Made by a program: the position numbers and the translations under genes. Of a stretch of DNA of 64,000 nucleotides, positions 9,606 through 17,751 are shown one piece after another. The notes under the pieces are model-generated. The model was given only the letters and a program-made list of their open reading frames with translations, made no database searches and was not told the origin of the DNA. This DNA is from Pseudomonadota bacterium (GTDB taxonomy: Bacteria > Pseudomonadota > Gammaproteobacteria > Steroidobacterales > Steroidobacteraceae): NCBI GenBank assembly GCA_021792755.1, contig JAJYUA010000004.1:62001-126000 (forward strand). Direction: 5' to 3'. How positions within the stretch are numbered: the stretch's first letter is position 1; each line of letters begins with the position of its first letter.

Positions 9606-10028
9606 TCAGAGTTTGAAGGTCGACAGCAGCAGGCTGGTCTCGCTGCTCGAGACCCCGGGCGTACGGCTGATCCGGGCCAGCACCCGGTCAAACGACGCCA
9701 GGCTGTCGGCGCGCAGTTCCGCGACCAGATCCCACCGGCCGTTGGTGCTGTAGAGGCTCGCCACCGCCGGATCGCCGCGCAGCGCCTTGACGACGGCATC
9801 GACCTGATTGCCTTCGGCGGCGAGCGTCATGAACGCCCGGATGTGCTGCTCTTGCACGTCGGGCTTCAGGCGCACGGTGTATCCCACGATCGTTCCGTCG
9901 GCCTCCAGCTTGGCCATGCGGTTTTGCACCGTGCCGCGGGCCACTCCCAGCTGCTTGCCCAGGGAGGCGACGGAGGCGCGCGCATTGCCTCGCAGCAATG
10001 CGATGAGGCGGTGATCGAGATCGTCCAT
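9606..10028 (-). CDS. Lrp/AsnC-family transcriptional regulator
   Basis: The 140-aa regulator has an N-terminal helix-turn-helix (LDHRLIALLRGNARASVASLGKQLGVARGTVQNRM, residues about 4-38) and a C-terminal RAM domain that binds amino acids and forms octamers. It starts at the MDDLDHRL methionine, the usual beginning of the family. It is divergent from the ornithine cyclodeaminase-arginase operon, with 183 bases between the starts. By position it is the likely arginine- or ornithine-responsive regulator of that operon, as well as of itself. Confidence 0.92.
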   Translation of the reverse strand: MDDLDHRLIALLRGNARASVASLGKQLGVARGTVQNRMAKLEADGTIVGYTVRLKPDVQEQHIRAFMTLAAEGNQVDAVVKALRGDPAVASLYSTNGRWDLVAELRADSLASFDRVLARISRTPGVSSSETSLLLSTFKL

Positions 10029-10075
10029 CGGCCGGTCCACCTGCGAAGCGCGCGACCGGCATAGTCTAGCAAAAT

Positions 10076-10102
10076 GATCAACTCGAATGGCGAATTGATC
10101 AA
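10076..10102. promoter_or_regulatory. Inverted repeat, probable Lrp/AsnC operator
   Basis: GATCAA (10076-10081) and TTGATC (10095-10100) form an inverted repeat in an AT-rich stretch. The right arm extends into the palindrome TTGATCAA (10095-10102). It lies between the divergent AsnC-type regulator and ornithine cyclodeaminase genes, the only AT-rich stretch there. Assignment to the neighbouring regulator is inference. Confidence 0.45.
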
Positions 10103-10211
10103 TACGATGGAAATTTTGGTCAATCTTCTGACTATTCTTTGGCCGCGGCCCTGCGGATGATGGTGCGAAGAGGAGCGCACAGCGATTGACGCGCTCCCCA
10201 GGAGAACGAAC

Positions 10212-11294
10212 ATGGTCGACTTCATCGGCATCCGGCGCGCGCAGGAGCTCGTCGGGGAGCTCGGGCCTGCGGCCTTCATCGGCGGATTGGCGCGTGAGAT
10301 CGAAGCGGACTATCGGCGCTGGGCGCAATTTGACAAATCGCCCCGGCACGCCACGCATTCCGCCGTCGGCGTCATCGAGCTGATGCCGGCGAGCGACGGC
10401 CGCCAGTATGCATTCAAGTACGTCAACGGCCACCCGAAGAACACCGCCAAAGGCCTGCTGACGGTCATGGCCTTCGGGGTGCTCGCCGATGTGCAGACGG
10501 GGTATCCGCTCTTGCTCTCGGAGATGACGCTCGCCACGGCGTTGCGAACCGCCGCAACCTCAGCGGTGGCCGCGCGTTGGATGGCGCGTCGCGACAGCCG
10601 AGTCATGGCGCTGATCGGCAATGGCGCGCAGGCTGAATTTCAGGCCGTTGCGTTTCATCATCTGCAGGGCATCCGCGAGCTGCGGCTGTACGATACCGAT
10701 CCGGCGGCGACCGACAAGCTCGAGGACAATCTCGCGAGGCTGCGCCTCGAGGCACTTGCGGTCGTGCGCTGCCGCTGCGCGGCCGAGGCGGTCCGGGGGG
10801 CGGATATCGTGACGACCGCCACCGCGGACAAGCGCAACGCCGTCATCCTGACGCCGGAGATGATCGCGCCCGGCATGCACCTGAACGCGGTCGGCGGGGA
10901 CTGCCCGGGCAAGACCGAGCTGCACGCGGACATCCTGCGCCGCGCCGACGCCCGTGTCGTCGTGGAGTTCGAGCCCCAGTCGCGCATCGAGGGCGAAATT
11001 CAACAGCTGCCGCCGCAGTTTCCGGTCACCGAGCTCGCCGAGGTGGTGGCGGGCCGCAGACCGGGCCGCGCGGCTGAGGCGGAGGTGACCATCTTCGATT
11101 CGGTCGGCTTCGCCCTGCAGGATTTCTCGGCGCTGCGGTATCTGTACCGGCTGCATCAGCAGCGCCGGGGAACGCGCTCGCGCATCGATCTCATCCCCGA
11201 TCTGCAGGATCCGAAGGATCTCTTTTCCCTGCTCGCCCCGGGGACGGATGGGCGCAAGCGTCCCGCTGCGCTCGCCGATGCGCTGAGCGTGTGA
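10212..11294 (+). CDS. Ornithine cyclodeaminase family protein
   Basis: The enzyme converts L-ornithine to L-proline and ammonia with a tightly bound NAD, the second step of arginine catabolism when paired with arginase. The 360-aa product shows the family's substrate-binding segment (FKYVNGHPKN), the Rossmann motif MALIGNGAQAEFQ and the catalytic-Asp region NAVGGDCPGKTEL. A good AGGAG precedes the ATG. Its TGA overlaps the GTG start of the arginase gene, so the two are translationally coupled. The length and NGHPKN motif suggest the longer OCD branch found next to arginase. Confidence 0.92.
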   Translation: MVDFIGIRRAQELVGELGPAAFIGGLAREIEADYRRWAQFDKSPRHATHSAVGVIELMPASDGRQYAFKYVNGHPKNTAKGLLTVMAFGVLADVQTGYPLLLSEMTLATALRTAATSAVAARWMARRDSRVMALIGNGAQAEFQAVAFHHLQGIRELRLYDTDPAATDKLEDNLARLRLEALAVVRCRCAAEAVRGADIVTTATADKRNAVILTPEMIAPGMHLNAVGGDCPGKTELHADILRRADARVVVEFEPQSRIEGEIQQLPPQFPVTELAEVVAGRRPGRAAEAEVTIFDSVGFALQDFSALRYLYRLHQQRRGTRSRIDLIPDLQDPKDLFSLLAPGTDGRKRPAALADALSV

Positions 11295-12292
11295 GCGTGC
11301 CGCGGCGCACGATGAGTCTGATAGCCGCGCCGACGGATGTCGGGGCGGGGCAGTGCGGCGCTTCCATGGGACCGGAGGCCATGCGGGTGGCGGGGATCCA
11401 GGGGGCGCTCGAGGCGCGCGGGCTCGAGGTCGCCGATCGGGGCAACATCGCCGGTCCGGCCAATCCACGACAGCCGGCGCTCGAGGGCTACCGCAATCTG
11501 CAGGCCGTGCTGCAATGGAGCCGCCTGGTGCACGCGGCGGTGTATCGGGACCTGTGCGCCGAGTGCGTACCGATCCTGCTCGGCGGCGACCACTCCCTTG
11601 CCATCGGCTCGATCAGCGCCGTGGCGCGGCGCTGCCGAGAGACCGGCCGCAAGCTTCGGGTGCTATGGCTGGATGCGCACGCGGATTTCAATACCGGCAC
11701 TCTCTCCCCGAGCGGCAACCTGCACGGCATGCCGCTCGCGTGCCTGTGCGGTTTCGGTCCGAAAGCGCTGGTGGAGTTGGGCGGTGGCGCGCCGGCGATT
11801 CATCCGCAGTGGCTGCGGCAGATCGGCGTGCGCAGCGTCGATGAGGGAGAGAGGCGCTTCGTGCACGAGCTCGGGGTCGAAGTGTTCGACATGCGCTACA
11901 TCGACGAGATGGGTATGCGGGCGACCATGAAGCAGGCGCTCGCCGGCCTGGATCGCGACACGCACCTGCACGTGAGCTTCGATGTTGATTTTTTGGACCC
12001 CGATATCGCCCCGGGCGTGGGCACGACGGTGCCGGGGGGACCGACCTACCGCGAGGCGCAGCTGTGCATGGAGATGATCGCTGACACGCATCTGGTCGGC
12101 TCGCTCGATGTGGTCGAGCTCAACCCCGCCCTCGATGTGCGCAACGCGACCGCGGTGCTGGCGGTGAGCCTGCTCGAGTCGCTGTTCGGCAAGAGCACGC
12201 TGGTGCGCCGCGAGATCGCCCGGCCGGCACTCGATGTGGTCGGTCCGCGCGCGGCGAAAGGCCGGCGGACTGCGAGGCAAGGGGGCGACTGA
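11291..12292 (+). CDS. rocF: Arginase
   Basis: Arginase hydrolyses L-arginine to ornithine and urea. The binuclear Mn2+ ligands are all visible: GGDHS (near residue 97), DAHADFNT (near 127) and SFDVDFLDPD (near 230), plus the substrate loop SGNLHGMPLA. The 333-aa product starts at a GTG overlapping the upstream stop (GTGA); an ATG seven codons later is an alternative. Together with ornithine cyclodeaminase it gives a two-step arginine-to-proline route that avoids ornithine aminotransferase. No urease genes are in the window. Confidence 0.93.
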   Translation: MSVPRRTMSLIAAPTDVGAGQCGASMGPEAMRVAGIQGALEARGLEVADRGNIAGPANPRQPALEGYRNLQAVLQWSRLVHAAVYRDLCAECVPILLGGDHSLAIGSISAVARRCRETGRKLRVLWLDAHADFNTGTLSPSGNLHGMPLACLCGFGPKALVELGGGAPAIHPQWLRQIGVRSVDEGERRFVHELGVEVFDMRYIDEMGMRATMKQALAGLDRDTHLHVSFDVDFLDPDIAPGVGTTVPGGPTYREAQLCMEMIADTHLVGSLDVVELNPALDVRNATAVLAVSLLESLFGKSTLVRREIARPALDVVGPRAAKGRRTARQGGD

Positions 12293-12579
12293 GCGGCCGC
12301 GACCGCGGCGGCGCGGGCGGGACAGCTGATTTTTATCTCGAATCTTGATTTTTATTGCAGATGTGTGACCATCGCTGCGGGGAGGGGTGTCACATGCACC
12401 GATTCTGACGGCTGCGCGGGCCGCTCGAGGGCCGCAGGCGGCGCATGAAGGTGCGCTGTCCGCTCGTGGCCAACGGATGATTTTCCAGTGATGCCGGGTC
12501 CGAACATCGCGTGAGTCCATCAGAAAATCTGCCCGCGGCGAGGGATGCATGCGCCGCATGGCGCCACGGGTAAAAGCGC

Positions 12580-14643
12580 GTGAATACTCCACAGGCGCTC
12601 GGGACCCTGCAGACCGCCCTAGATCATGCGTCTCGTCTGCTCGAGACGCGCCCGGAGCTCGCGGCCGGGCAGGCCGTCGAGATCCTGAAGCACTATCCGC
12701 GACAGCCCATGGCGCTGCTGCTGCTGGCCGCATCCCGCCGCAAGTGCGGACAAACGGCCGCCGCTGTGTCGATGCTGCGGCAGCTGTGCGCGCAGCAGCC
12801 GCGCTGGGCGGCGGCGCATCGTGAGCTCGGGGAGACGCTCGGTGCGGCCGGAGAGGCCGAGGCGGGCGAGGAGGCGTTGCGCCGGGCGCTGGCTCTGCAG
12901 CCGGACTCGCCGACCGCGTGGCTCGCCCTGGCGGATCTGTTGACCGCCGCGCGCAAGCTGCCGCAGGCCGATGCGGCCTATGCGCGCTACCTCAAGGCCG
13001 CCACCGCCGATCCGCAGCTGCAGCAGGCCGCGGCCAGCCTTTGCAACAACCGGCTTGCGCAAGCCGAGGCGCTGTTGCGCGCACGACTGAGGCGATACCC
13101 GACCGATGTTGCGGCGCTGCGCATGCTTGCCGAGGCGCAGGCGCGCCTGCAACGCTATCGTGAGGCGCGGGTGCTGCTCGAGCGCGTACTGTCGCTTGCG
13201 CCGGGTTTCGATGCGGCCCGGCACAACTATGCCACCGTGCTCAACCGGGAGGGCAGGAGCGCAGAGGCGATGGCGCAGTGCGCGCAGCTGCTGGCAAAGG
13301 AGCCGCACGATCCGGGCTATCGGAGCCTGCACGCCGCCATTTCGGCCAACCTCGGCGAATATGCGGCTGCGATCGCCTCGTACGAGTCGGTGCTCGATCG
13401 GTATCCGCAGCAGCCGAAGCTGTGGATGAGCTACGGCCACGCCTTAAGGACCACCGGCAAGGTGCCGGAGGGTATCGCGGCCTACCGGCGCGCGCTGTCG
13501 ATGCAGCCGACTCTCGGGGAAGCGTACTGGAGTCTGGCGAATCTGAAGACCTTCCGCTTCAGCGACGCCGAAGTGCTCGCCATGCGCCGGGCGCTCGGGC
13601 ACGCGGGCCTTGCCGACGAGGACCGGCTGCACTTCGAGTTTGCGCTCGGCAAGGCGCTCGAGGACGCCGGATGTTACCAGGACTCGTTCGCCCACTACGC
13701 GGCGGGCAATGCGTTGCGCCGCAAGATGCACCGCTACGATGCGCAGGAGAATTCCCGCTTCGTGCGCCGCTCGAAGCGGCTGTTCACGCGGGAATTCTTC
13801 GCCGAGCGCGCCGGCGCCGGCGCGCTCGCGCCGGATCCGATCTTCGTCGTGGGGCTGCCGCGCTCGGGCTCGACGCTGATCGAGCAGATTCTCGCGAGCC
13901 ACCCGCTCGTCGAGGGGACGATGGAGCTGTCCGAGCTGCCGAGGATCGCCCGCGAGCTCGCCGGCTGCGACGAACAGCAAGAGGAGGGGGCGTTCCTCAG
14001 CAGGCTCGCCGCGCTCGATCGCGACCAGCTGCGCGGCCTTGGCGAGCGATACCTCGCCGAGACCCGCATCATGCGCAAGACCGGGGCGCCGTTCTTCATC
14101 GACAAGATGCCGAACAACCTGTTTTACGTCGGCCTGATCCACCTCATTCTGCCGAACGCCGTGATCATCGACGCGCGGCGCCACCCGCTCGCCTGCGGCT
14201 TCTCGTGCTTCAAGCAGCACTTCTCGCGCGGTCAATGGTTCAGCTACGGGCTCGAGGACATCGGTCGCTACTATCGCGACTACGTCGAGCTCATGTCCCA
14301 TTACGATGCCGCTCTGCCCGGCCGGGTGGGCCGCGTGCACCACGAGCGGTTGGTCGAGGACACCGAAGCCGAGGTCCGCCGCCTCCTCGGGCATTGCCGG
14401 CTGCCGTTTCACGCGCGCTGCCTGCGATTCTACGAGACCGAGCGGGCGGTGCGCACCCCGAGCGCCGAGCAGGTGCGCCAGCCGATATTCCGCGCCGCGG
14501 TCGAGCAGTGGCGCCATTACGAGCCGTGGCTCGGGCCGCTGAAGAGCGCCTTGGGAGATGTGCTGGCCGGACATCCGCAGGTTCCAGCCTTTCCCGACGA
14601 GGGCGCGCGCGACGCACCGGACGAGCCGGACTCGTCGCAGTAG
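12580..14643 (+). CDS. TPR-repeat sulfotransferase
   Basis: The 687-aa protein has TPR repeats over about residues 1-330 and a PAPS-dependent sulfotransferase domain from about 420. The 5'-phosphosulfate loop reads PIFVVGLPRSGSTLIEQILASH, and the later DARRHPLACGFSCFKQHF region fits the 3'-phosphate-binding loop. It starts at a GTG; no ATG lies nearby in frame. Such proteins are frequent beside TonB-dependent receptors in xanthomonads and caulobacters, and a TonB receptor starts 31 bases downstream here. The acceptor (protein tyrosine, sugar or small molecule) is unknown. The TPR block suggests a protein substrate or scaffold. Confidence 0.85.
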   Translation: MNTPQALGTLQTALDHASRLLETRPELAAGQAVEILKHYPRQPMALLLLAASRRKCGQTAAAVSMLRQLCAQQPRWAAAHRELGETLGAAGEAEAGEEALRRALALQPDSPTAWLALADLLTAARKLPQADAAYARYLKAATADPQLQQAAASLCNNRLAQAEALLRARLRRYPTDVAALRMLAEAQARLQRYREARVLLERVLSLAPGFDAARHNYATVLNREGRSAEAMAQCAQLLAKEPHDPGYRSLHAAISANLGEYAAAIASYESVLDRYPQQPKLWMSYGHALRTTGKVPEGIAAYRRALSMQPTLGEAYWSLANLKTFRFSDAEVLAMRRALGHAGLADEDRLHFEFALGKALEDAGCYQDSFAHYAAGNALRRKMHRYDAQENSRFVRRSKRLFTREFFAERAGAGALAPDPIFVVGLPRSGSTLIEQILASHPLVEGTMELSELPRIARELAGCDEQQEEGAFLSRLAALDRDQLRGLGERYLAETRIMRKTGAPFFIDKMPNNLFYVGLIHLILPNAVIIDARRHPLACGFSCFKQHFSRGQWFSYGLEDIGRYYRDYVELMSHYDAALPGRVGRVHHERLVEDTEAEVRRLLGHCRLPFHARCLRFYETERAVRTPSAEQVRQPIFRAAVEQWRHYEPWLGPLKSALGDVLAGHPQVPAFPDEGARDAPDEPDSSQ

Positions 14644-14674
14644 CACAATCAAACATGCTTACGGGGAGACAATC

Positions 14675-17299
14675 ATGACGCGAAGCCGACGTAGAAAGCT
14701 GGGGCGGGGTCGAACGGGAGGGCGGCGGGCCGAGGCGCTGCGCGCCCTGGTGCGCGCCGCCATGCCGCTCGCGGCGCTCGCGGTGGCCGTGCCCGCGGCC
14801 CGGGCGCAGTCGGCGGGCGGCGGCCTGCAGACGATCCTGATCACGGCGCAGAAGATCAGGCAGAACCTGCAGAACGTGCCGATCAGCGTGGAGGTGTTCA
14901 ACCATCGCGCGTTGCGGCAGCTCAACATCACCAACCTCGACGACTACGTCAAGATGTCGCCGACCATATCGTTCGTGCGCAGCCAGGGCGAGGGCGGCAA
15001 CGGCGAGCCGGGCACCTCCATCATCTATATCCGCGACGTGGTGAGCGGCGGCGACGGCAATCACTCCGGCTCCGAGCCGAGCGTCGGCGTGTACCTCGAC
15101 CAGCAGCCGGTGACGACCATCACCGGCGTGGTGCCGCTGCATCTGTACGACATCAACCGCATCGAGGTGCTGGAAGGCCCGCAGGGGACGCTGTTCGGCT
15201 CGAGCGCCGAGGCGGGCGCGGTGCGCATCATCACCAACAAGCCGGTTCCGGGCAAGTTCGCCGGCGGCTATGATTTGCAGGAAAACATCATCGAGAACGG
15301 CGGCCCCGGCCACGTCTTCCAGGGCTACCTCAATATCCCGCTGTGGCAGGAGGCGGCAATCCGCCTGGTCGCCTGGGACGTGCACGACGGCGGCTTCATC
15401 AGCAACGTGGGAGGCACGGACGCCAACGGCTGCATCTTCAACGGCGTGCGGTCCTTCCCGAGCTGGGCGATCGCGACGAATCCGGGCTACTACGGCACCA
15501 GCAGCTACGCGGCCGGCAACGGCCAGTGCGCCCCGGTGTCATCGGTCGGCAAGGGCGCCATCACCAATGCGCCGTGGCAGGGGAACAACTACAACACGGT
15601 GGATACCTACGGCGGGCGCGTGGAGCTGCGCTTCGGGTTCCAGGATCCCTGGGGAGATCAGTGGACGGTGACGCCCACGTTTCAGGGCCAGTCGGTGAGC
15701 ACGCACGGATTCTTCGGTTACGACCCGGCGGTGGGCTACCTGAAGCTGGCGCATTTCGGGCCGGAGAGCTCGCACGACACCTGGACGCAGACCGCCCTCA
15801 CCATCGAGGGCAGGATTCACAACTTCGACGTCGTTTATACCGGCGGCTACCTGAAGCGCAACCAGCATTCGATCGCCGACTACAGCGACTACTCGGAGTT
15901 CTACGACAAGATGCACGGCTCCGGCGCGTTCTACGACGGCAACGCCGGCACCCCGATCATGCCGCAGCAGTTCGTGATCGGTGCGGGCGACTTCGAGATG
16001 TGGAGCCAGGAGCTGCGCGTCACCACCCCGCTCGATGAGCCGGTCCATGCGACGGTCGGGGCCTATCTCGGGCGCCAGATGCACAACATCTGGCAGCTGT
16101 ACACCATACCCGGATTCGGCTGGACCAGCGTCTACGGCGGCAACCCCAATGGTCTCGGCTACACCCCGACCTCCAACCCCCTCACCGACGAGTCGATTCC
16201 CGGCTTTCCGAATGCCATCTGGCTCACCGACGAGCAGCGCGTCGACCGCGACCGCGCCGTCTACGCACAGGCCACCTGGGACATCACCAAGCAGTGGCAC
16301 CTCACCGGCGGCGTGCGTTTCTACCATTACAACAACTCGCTGCTCGGCTTCTACGGCTTCAATTCGAATTTCTCCGCGAGCGAGGGAACGGCGACGTGCT
16401 TCCAGCAGGCCATCGTCAGGTTCTCCCCCTGCACGGACCTCAATGCCGAGACCACCGGCAGCGGGCACGTGCCGAGGTTCAACCTGACCTATCAGATCAC
16501 GCCGACCAAGATGGTCTATGCGACCTACTCCAAGGGCTTCCGGCCGGGTGGCGTCAACCGCATCGCCGAGGCCGTCAGCCCGGGACAGCGGCCCAATCCC
16601 GAGCCCTATCAGGCGGATTTCCTGACGAACTACGAAGTGGGCTGGAAGACGCAGTGGTTTCACAACACTCTGCGGTGGAACGGCGCATTGTTCTGGGAGG
16701 AGTGGAAGAACTTCCAGTTTTCCTTCCTCGGTCCCAATAGCGTCACGATCATCGCCAATGGCGGCAACGCGCGCATCAGAGGCGTGGAGAGCGACGTGCA
16801 GTGGGCGCCGGTGCGCAACTTGTACCTGAGCACGAATTTCTCGTTCACAGACCCGGTGCTGACCTCCAATTACTACGGGTGCATCCCCGGGACCCCGCCG
16901 TGCACGCCCCTGCCGGCGGTGCAGGTGCCCGCGGGAACCAACCTGCCGGTGGCGCCGAAGTTCAAGGGCAATATCGTGGCGCGCTACAGCCTGCCGATGA
17001 TCGCGGACTGGAAGCCGTACGTGCAGCTCGCGGGCATGTACCAGGACGAGACGTCCTCCGCGCTGCTCCTGACGCAGAATGCGGTCTACGGCAACCTGCC
17101 CGCCTATGCGCTGTTCAACCTGAAGATCGGCGCCAATGCGGGCAACGGCATGCACGTGGATCTGTTCATCTCGAACCTGATGAACCGCCTTGCTCAGTAC
17201 TCGCGCTTCACCGAGAGCAACCCGAGCACCGACAGCCAGGTCTATATCCTGCCCGCGCAGCCGCGCACTTTCGGGGTGGAGTTCGGCCAGGACTTTTAG
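14675..17299 (+). CDS. TonB-dependent outer-membrane receptor
   Basis: This 874-aa receptor imports a ligand across the outer membrane using TonB energy. It has a basic signal peptide (residues 1 to about 45, ending in PAARAQ), a TonB-box-like ILITAQKIRQNLQNVPISV, a plug domain with the usual EVLEGPQGTLFGSSAEAGAVRI, and a 22-strand barrel ending in phenylalanine (VEFGQDF). The ATG is preceded by GGGGAG. It resembles the oxidative, non-siderophore receptors of sphingomonads and xanthomonads; its ligand is not evident. It lies between a TPR-sulfotransferase and a TPR-glycosyltransferase. No LacI-type operator precedes it. Confidence 0.9.
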   Translation: MTRSRRRKLGRGRTGGRRAEALRALVRAAMPLAALAVAVPAARAQSAGGGLQTILITAQKIRQNLQNVPISVEVFNHRALRQLNITNLDDYVKMSPTISFVRSQGEGGNGEPGTSIIYIRDVVSGGDGNHSGSEPSVGVYLDQQPVTTITGVVPLHLYDINRIEVLEGPQGTLFGSSAEAGAVRIITNKPVPGKFAGGYDLQENIIENGGPGHVFQGYLNIPLWQEAAIRLVAWDVHDGGFISNVGGTDANGCIFNGVRSFPSWAIATNPGYYGTSSYAAGNGQCAPVSSVGKGAITNAPWQGNNYNTVDTYGGRVELRFGFQDPWGDQWTVTPTFQGQSVSTHGFFGYDPAVGYLKLAHFGPESSHDTWTQTALTIEGRIHNFDVVYTGGYLKRNQHSIADYSDYSEFYDKMHGSGAFYDGNAGTPIMPQQFVIGAGDFEMWSQELRVTTPLDEPVHATVGAYLGRQMHNIWQLYTIPGFGWTSVYGGNPNGLGYTPTSNPLTDESIPGFPNAIWLTDEQRVDRDRAVYAQATWDITKQWHLTGGVRFYHYNNSLLGFYGFNSNFSASEGTATCFQQAIVRFSPCTDLNAETTGSGHVPRFNLTYQITPTKMVYATYSKGFRPGGVNRIAEAVSPGQRPNPEPYQADFLTNYEVGWKTQWFHNTLRWNGALFWEEWKNFQFSFLGPNSVTIIANGGNARIRGVESDVQWAPVRNLYLSTNFSFTDPVLTSNYYGCIPGTPPCTPLPAVQVPAGTNLPVAPKFKGNIVARYSLPMIADWKPYVQLAGMYQDETSSALLLTQNAVYGNLPAYALFNLKIGANAGNGMHVDLFISNLMNRLAQYSRFTESNPSTDSQVYILPAQPRTFGVEFGQDF

Positions 17300-17751
17300 C
17301 CTCATTGGCGGCGGGCGCTGCCGGCGCCTGCAGCGAAAGGCCCCGCACGGTTGCCGCGGGCCGAGCCGGGCGGGCCAAGCCCGAGCACGGCGATCGAGCG
17401 GGGCGGGCGGTTGTGGCGCGCATCCGATCCGGCGCCGCTCGCGGGCAGCCGGGGCCTGCGGCCGGCGAAAATCGCCCCCGGGGGATTTCGTCCCGGGGCG
17501 CGATGCGCTAGCGTATCGGGGGGCTCGGCCCTGCACTTCGACGGCGCCATGCAACGAGAGCAAAGAGATTTCCGGTCGCTGCGGCCTGCGCGTGGTAACG
17601 GTATCAACCGCGCCCGGGCAGCGGCAACGCCGATGGCGTGCGCAGGGCGGCCGACGCGTGCGGGGACGGGGGGCGTGTCGAGCGCGAGATCGCTGTCCTG
17701 GAGCGCCGTGTCGGACTGCCGTTTGGCCGCGCGAGGCGTTCGGTCGGGTCG
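17300..17751. other. Intergenic region with one operator
   Basis: These 452 bases between the TonB receptor and the TPR-glycosyltransferase gene contain a perfect LacI-type operator (17593-17606) and a short GC-rich hairpin just after the receptor stop (GGCGC/GCGCC near 17315). I see no convincing gene or strong promoter hexamers in the rest. Confidence 0.5.
17593..17606 (+). promoter_or_regulatory. LacI-type operator, TGGTAACGGTATCA
   Basis: A 14-of-14 match to the operator shared across this window (TGGTARCGRTAYCA), 146 bases upstream of the TPR-glycosyltransferase start. The TATCAA inside it could act as a -10 box. It places a GT41-like gene under the same repressor as the xylose genes, if the site is functional. 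Confidence 0.6.
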
